DNA of 5,817 nucleotides from Comamonadaceae bacterium (GTDB lineage Bacteria; Pseudomonadota; Gammaproteobacteria; Burkholderiales; Burkholderiaceae_C): assembly GCA_024642025.1 (NCBI GenBank), contig JAHEBY010000173.1, forward strand, positions 1 to 5,817, in the 5' to 3' direction. Shown piece after piece: positions 5,813 through 5,817 of the stretch. The stretch's first letter is position 1. Every line of letters starts with the position of its first letter. The translations under genes and the position numbers were made by a program. Under the pieces are notes generated by a model. That model made no database searches, was not told where the DNA came from, and saw only the letters and a program-made list of their open reading frames with translations.

Positions 5813-5817
5813 AACCG

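Noticed and set aside
1..5817. tRNA, rRNA, CRISPR, insertion sequence or phage elements
   Set aside because: No cloverleaf, regularly spaced repeat, transposase or terminal inverted repeat pair was seen; the window is nearly all host-type coding DNA.

Overview
The window reads as chromosomal DNA of a PHA-type betaproteobacterium, probably Burkholderiales and perhaps Comamonadaceae. This is inferred from the moderately high GC content, the protein flavours and a PhaF/PhaI-type phasin with a lysine/alanine/proline tail; no marker gene is present to prove it. It is almost fully coding: six genes, no RNA genes, no mobile elements and no CRISPR array. The longest gap is the 181 bp between two divergent genes.

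Layout, left to right. (1) The last ~93 codons of a wax ester synthase/diacylglycerol acyltransferase (WS/DGAT) enter from the left edge on the + strand. (2) A compact minus-strand operon faces it and ends 4 bp away. In transcription order it is patatin-like lipase/phospholipase, then TetR-family regulator (7 bp gap), then TPR-like protein (1 bp gap, TTG start). A perfect 10-3-10 palindrome sits just upstream of the likely patatin start. (3) A single phasin gene on the minus strand is closed by a clear intrinsic terminator. (4) Divergent from the phasin, a 665-residue two-domain fatty acyl-CoA reductase (FAR) on the + strand fills the rest of the window and ends 5 bp before its edge.

How the genes fit together. 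FAR would reduce fatty acyl-CoA through the aldehyde to fatty alcohol, and WS/DGAT would esterify that alcohol with a second acyl-CoA to give a wax ester. A phasin coats storage granules, and a patatin-like acyl hydrolase could mobilise stored or membrane lipid. The TetR protein is the obvious local regulator, and the palindrome is its best candidate operator in the window. The most interesting reading is therefore a neutral-lipid (wax ester) synthesis, packaging and mobilisation locus in a lineage better known for polyhydroxyalkanoate storage. The FAR assignment is strong and the WS/DGAT fragment assignment is good. The functional link between the operon, the phasin and wax ester metabolism is inference from proximity.
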